A stretch of 6,499 nt of DNA from Butyrivibrio sp. UBA3740. Lineage in GTDB: Bacteria > Bacillota > Clostridia > Lachnospirales > Lachnospiraceae. The notes below the pieces were generated by a model. That model saw nothing but the letters and a program-made list of their open reading frames with translations, was not told where the DNA came from and made no database searches. The translations under genes were made by a program, and so were the position numbers. How positions within the stretch are numbered: position 1 is the stretch's first letter; each line of letters begins with the position of its first letter. The DNA lies in assembly GCA_002372465.1 (NCBI GenBank), contig DFGW01000011.1, positions 1 through 6,499 on the forward strand. The letters run 5' to 3'. This document shows, piece after piece, positions 5,367 to 6,499 of this stretch.

Positions 5367-6446
5367 TCATCTTTCAGTACAGCTGATACATGGATCAATT
5401 GTAAGTACTAAAATCGGCACGTCAGCCAGATCACAGCCCTTAAGGGTCTCAACAAGACCTGAAAGGTTTGCAAATGTGGGGGTGCGGACTCTCATTCTGT
5501 CTATGAACTTGGTTCCGTTGGCCTTTACATAGTAGATAGCTTCTCCACGAGGCTGCTCTATTCTCATGACATACTCGCCATTAGGCATGCCCTTAACAGG
5601 AACATCAATATCTCCTGAAGGCATCTTGTCGATACACTGACGGATGATGTCAAAGGCCTGGAAAATCTCTTTAATACGGCACTCAGTACGTGCATAGGAA
5701 TCGCCCTCTGTGCTGATGATAGGCTCAAAGTCAACATCGCCGTATGCACAGTAGCCGGTTGTTCTGATATCTCTTGAAATGCCGCTGGCTCTAAGGAAAG
5801 GTCCTGCGCATCCAAGGGCATCTGCCTGCTCTGCAGTAAGAACTCCGACTCCGCGAAGTCTTGTCTGAACAGCCATATCGTTAAGGAATGGCTTTGCTAT
5901 AACCTTAAGCTCCTCTTCCATTCTGTCTATCTTCTGACGGAAGTCCTTAAGCATCTCATCTGAAACGTCTCTTCTGATTCCGCCAACCTTCATAACAGAG
6001 AAGATTACACGACCACCTGTTGATGCCTCGAACATATCAAGGGCATCCTCTCTAAGTCTCCAGCATTCCATATAAAGAGACTCAAATCCGAAAGCATCGG
6101 CAAGAAGTCCAAGCCAGAGAAGATGTGAATGTACTCTGGAAAGCTCAGACCAGATTGTTCTTAAGTATTTGGCTCTTGAAGGCACATCAATATCCATGAT
6201 ATGCTCTACAGCTTCACTGTAACCAAGACCGTGACCCAGGGAGCAGATACCACAAATACGCTCTGCAACATAGACCATCTCATTAAAATCTTTTTTATCA
6301 ACCAGCTTCTCAAGACCTCTGTGGATGAAACCGATGGAAGGAATAGCTTCAACTACCTTCTCATCCTCCATTACAAGGTCAAGGTGAATAGGTTCCGGAA
6401 GAACCGGATGCTGGGGTCCAAATGGAATTACACTTCTAGTAGACAT
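5367..6446 (-). CDS. echE: EchE-like catalytic large subunit of energy-converting [NiFe] hydrogenase
   Basis: This subunit carries the Ni-Fe site that reduces protons with electrons from ferredoxin, in a membrane complex that couples the reaction to ion pumping. The 359-residue protein has both metal-binding pairs: RICGIC (63-68, Cys65 and Cys68) near the N-terminus and DPCISCTER at the very end (Cys353 and Cys356). It also has GFIHRGLEKL (39-48), SLGHG, SELSRVHSHLLWLG (100-113) and the IEQPRGEAIYYV block (296-307). The four cysteines separate it from NuoD-like complex I subunits. The length and lack of a NuoC-type N-terminal fusion argue against HycE; Ech or CooH type fits, and the echF-like gene next to it favours Ech. 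The chain stops at Arg359, so there is no C-terminal propeptide. ATG 6446 is preceded by GGAGG at seven bases. A structured 166-base spacer separates it from echF. Confidence 0.95.
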   Translation of the reverse strand: MSTRSVIPFGPQHPVLPEPIHLDLVMEDEKVVEAIPSIGFIHRGLEKLVDKKDFNEMVYVAERICGICSLGHGLGYSEAVEHIMDIDVPSRAKYLRTIWSELSRVHSHLLWLGLLADAFGFESLYMECWRLREDALDMFEASTGGRVIFSVMKVGGIRRDVSDEMLKDFRQKIDRMEEELKVIAKPFLNDMAVQTRLRGVGVLTAEQADALGCAGPFLRASGISRDIRTTGYCAYGDVDFEPIISTEGDSYARTECRIKEIFQAFDIIRQCIDKMPSGDIDVPVKGMPNGEYVMRIEQPRGEAIYYVKANGTKFIDRMRVRTPTFANLSGLVETLKGCDLADVPILVLTIDPCISCTER

Positions 6447-6453
6447 TTAGGTT

Positions 6454-6458
6454 CCTCC
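6454..6458 (-). promoter_or_regulatory. Ribosome binding site of echE
   Basis: GGAGG on the minus strand is followed by AACCTAA and ATG at 6446, a seven-base spacing. The eleven bases ATAATTGGAGG here (6464-6454) are identical to those before echF (5220-5210). Confidence 0.87.
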
Positions 6459-6460
6459 AA

Positions 6461-6499
6461 TTATTTAAATGGTGTCTCGATCGCTGTGCGATAGAGCTT
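6461..6499 (-). CDS. Possible 3' end of the gene upstream of echE (echD expected)
   Basis: On the minus strand one frame reads KLYRTAIETPFK and stops at TAA (6463-6461), 14 bases before the echE start. Known ech operons run echABCDEF, so the end of echD, the NuoC-like subunit, is expected about here, and the spacing fits an operon. Twelve residues are too few to recognise. Another frame also stops nearby (TAA 6467-6465), and the stretch contains a hairpin, so it could instead be non-coding. Confidence 0.3.
   Translation of the reverse strand, partial: KLYRTAIETPFK
6476..6496. repeat. Short hairpin upstream of echE
   Basis: On the plus strand CTC-G-ATCGC, loop TGT, GCGAT-A-GAG forms eight base pairs with one G/A mismatch. 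It may be coding sequence that happens to be self-complementary, or a palindrome like those in the echE-echF spacer. No U-run is present. Confidence 0.45.

Noticed and set aside
5367..6446. NuoD/complex I subunit or HycE instead of EchE
   Set aside because: Both CxxC metal-binding pairs are present, which NuoD lacks, and the NuoC-type N-terminal fusion of HycE is absent.
6201..6494. Plus-strand open frame of 97 residues
   Set aside because: It is antisense to the 5' half of the well-supported echE, has no recognisable motif, and runs through the echE ribosome binding site.

Overview
The window is one block of minus-strand genes. Read in the direction of transcription (from high to low coordinates) it runs: a possible tail of echD, echE, echF, hypF, hypC, hypD, and hypE cut off by the window edge. 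The first part encodes the catalytic large subunit and the ferredoxin-like subunit of an energy-converting (Ech-type, group 4) [NiFe] hydrogenase. The rest encodes the Hyp proteins that build and insert the Fe(CN)2CO half of its active site. No gene is supported on the plus strand; the open frames there lie antisense to the hyp and ech genes.

Layout: 6447-6499 holds a possible echD end, a small hairpin and the echE ribosome binding site. echE is at 5367-6446. A 166-base spacer at 5201-5366 is packed with inverted repeats. echF is at 4706-5200. A 32-base gap without a clear Shine-Dalgarno sequence precedes hypF (2130-4673). hypC (1907-2125) begins 4 bases after hypF and overlaps hypD (861-1907) by one base. 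A 51-base gap with a hairpin at its start precedes hypE (809 to the window edge, 269 codons visible).

How the genes work together: EchE and EchF belong to a membrane-anchored complex that takes electrons from reduced ferredoxin, makes H2 and pumps ions. HypF makes the carbamoyl group and transfers it to HypE, HypE dehydrates it to the cyanide ligand, and HypC with HypD carries and assembles the Fe(CN)2CO unit. EchE ends exactly at its C-terminal CxxC motif and has no cleavable tail, so no maturation protease seems to be needed, and none is seen here. hypA and hypB (nickel delivery) are not seen either; they could lie past hypE or elsewhere.

Organism (inference): moderate-to-low GC, frequent AGA and ATA codons, strong GGAGG-type ribosome binding sites and an ech-hyp arrangement suggest an anaerobic, fermentative Firmicute, perhaps a Clostridia/Lachnospiraceae member such as a rumen butyrate producer. 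The taxon cannot be fixed from this sequence alone.

I do not see a wholly new system. The least ordinary parts are the palindrome-rich echE-echF spacer, the Ala-rich tail of EchF encoded by a CAG/CTG triplet tract, and several departures from family motifs in HypF.
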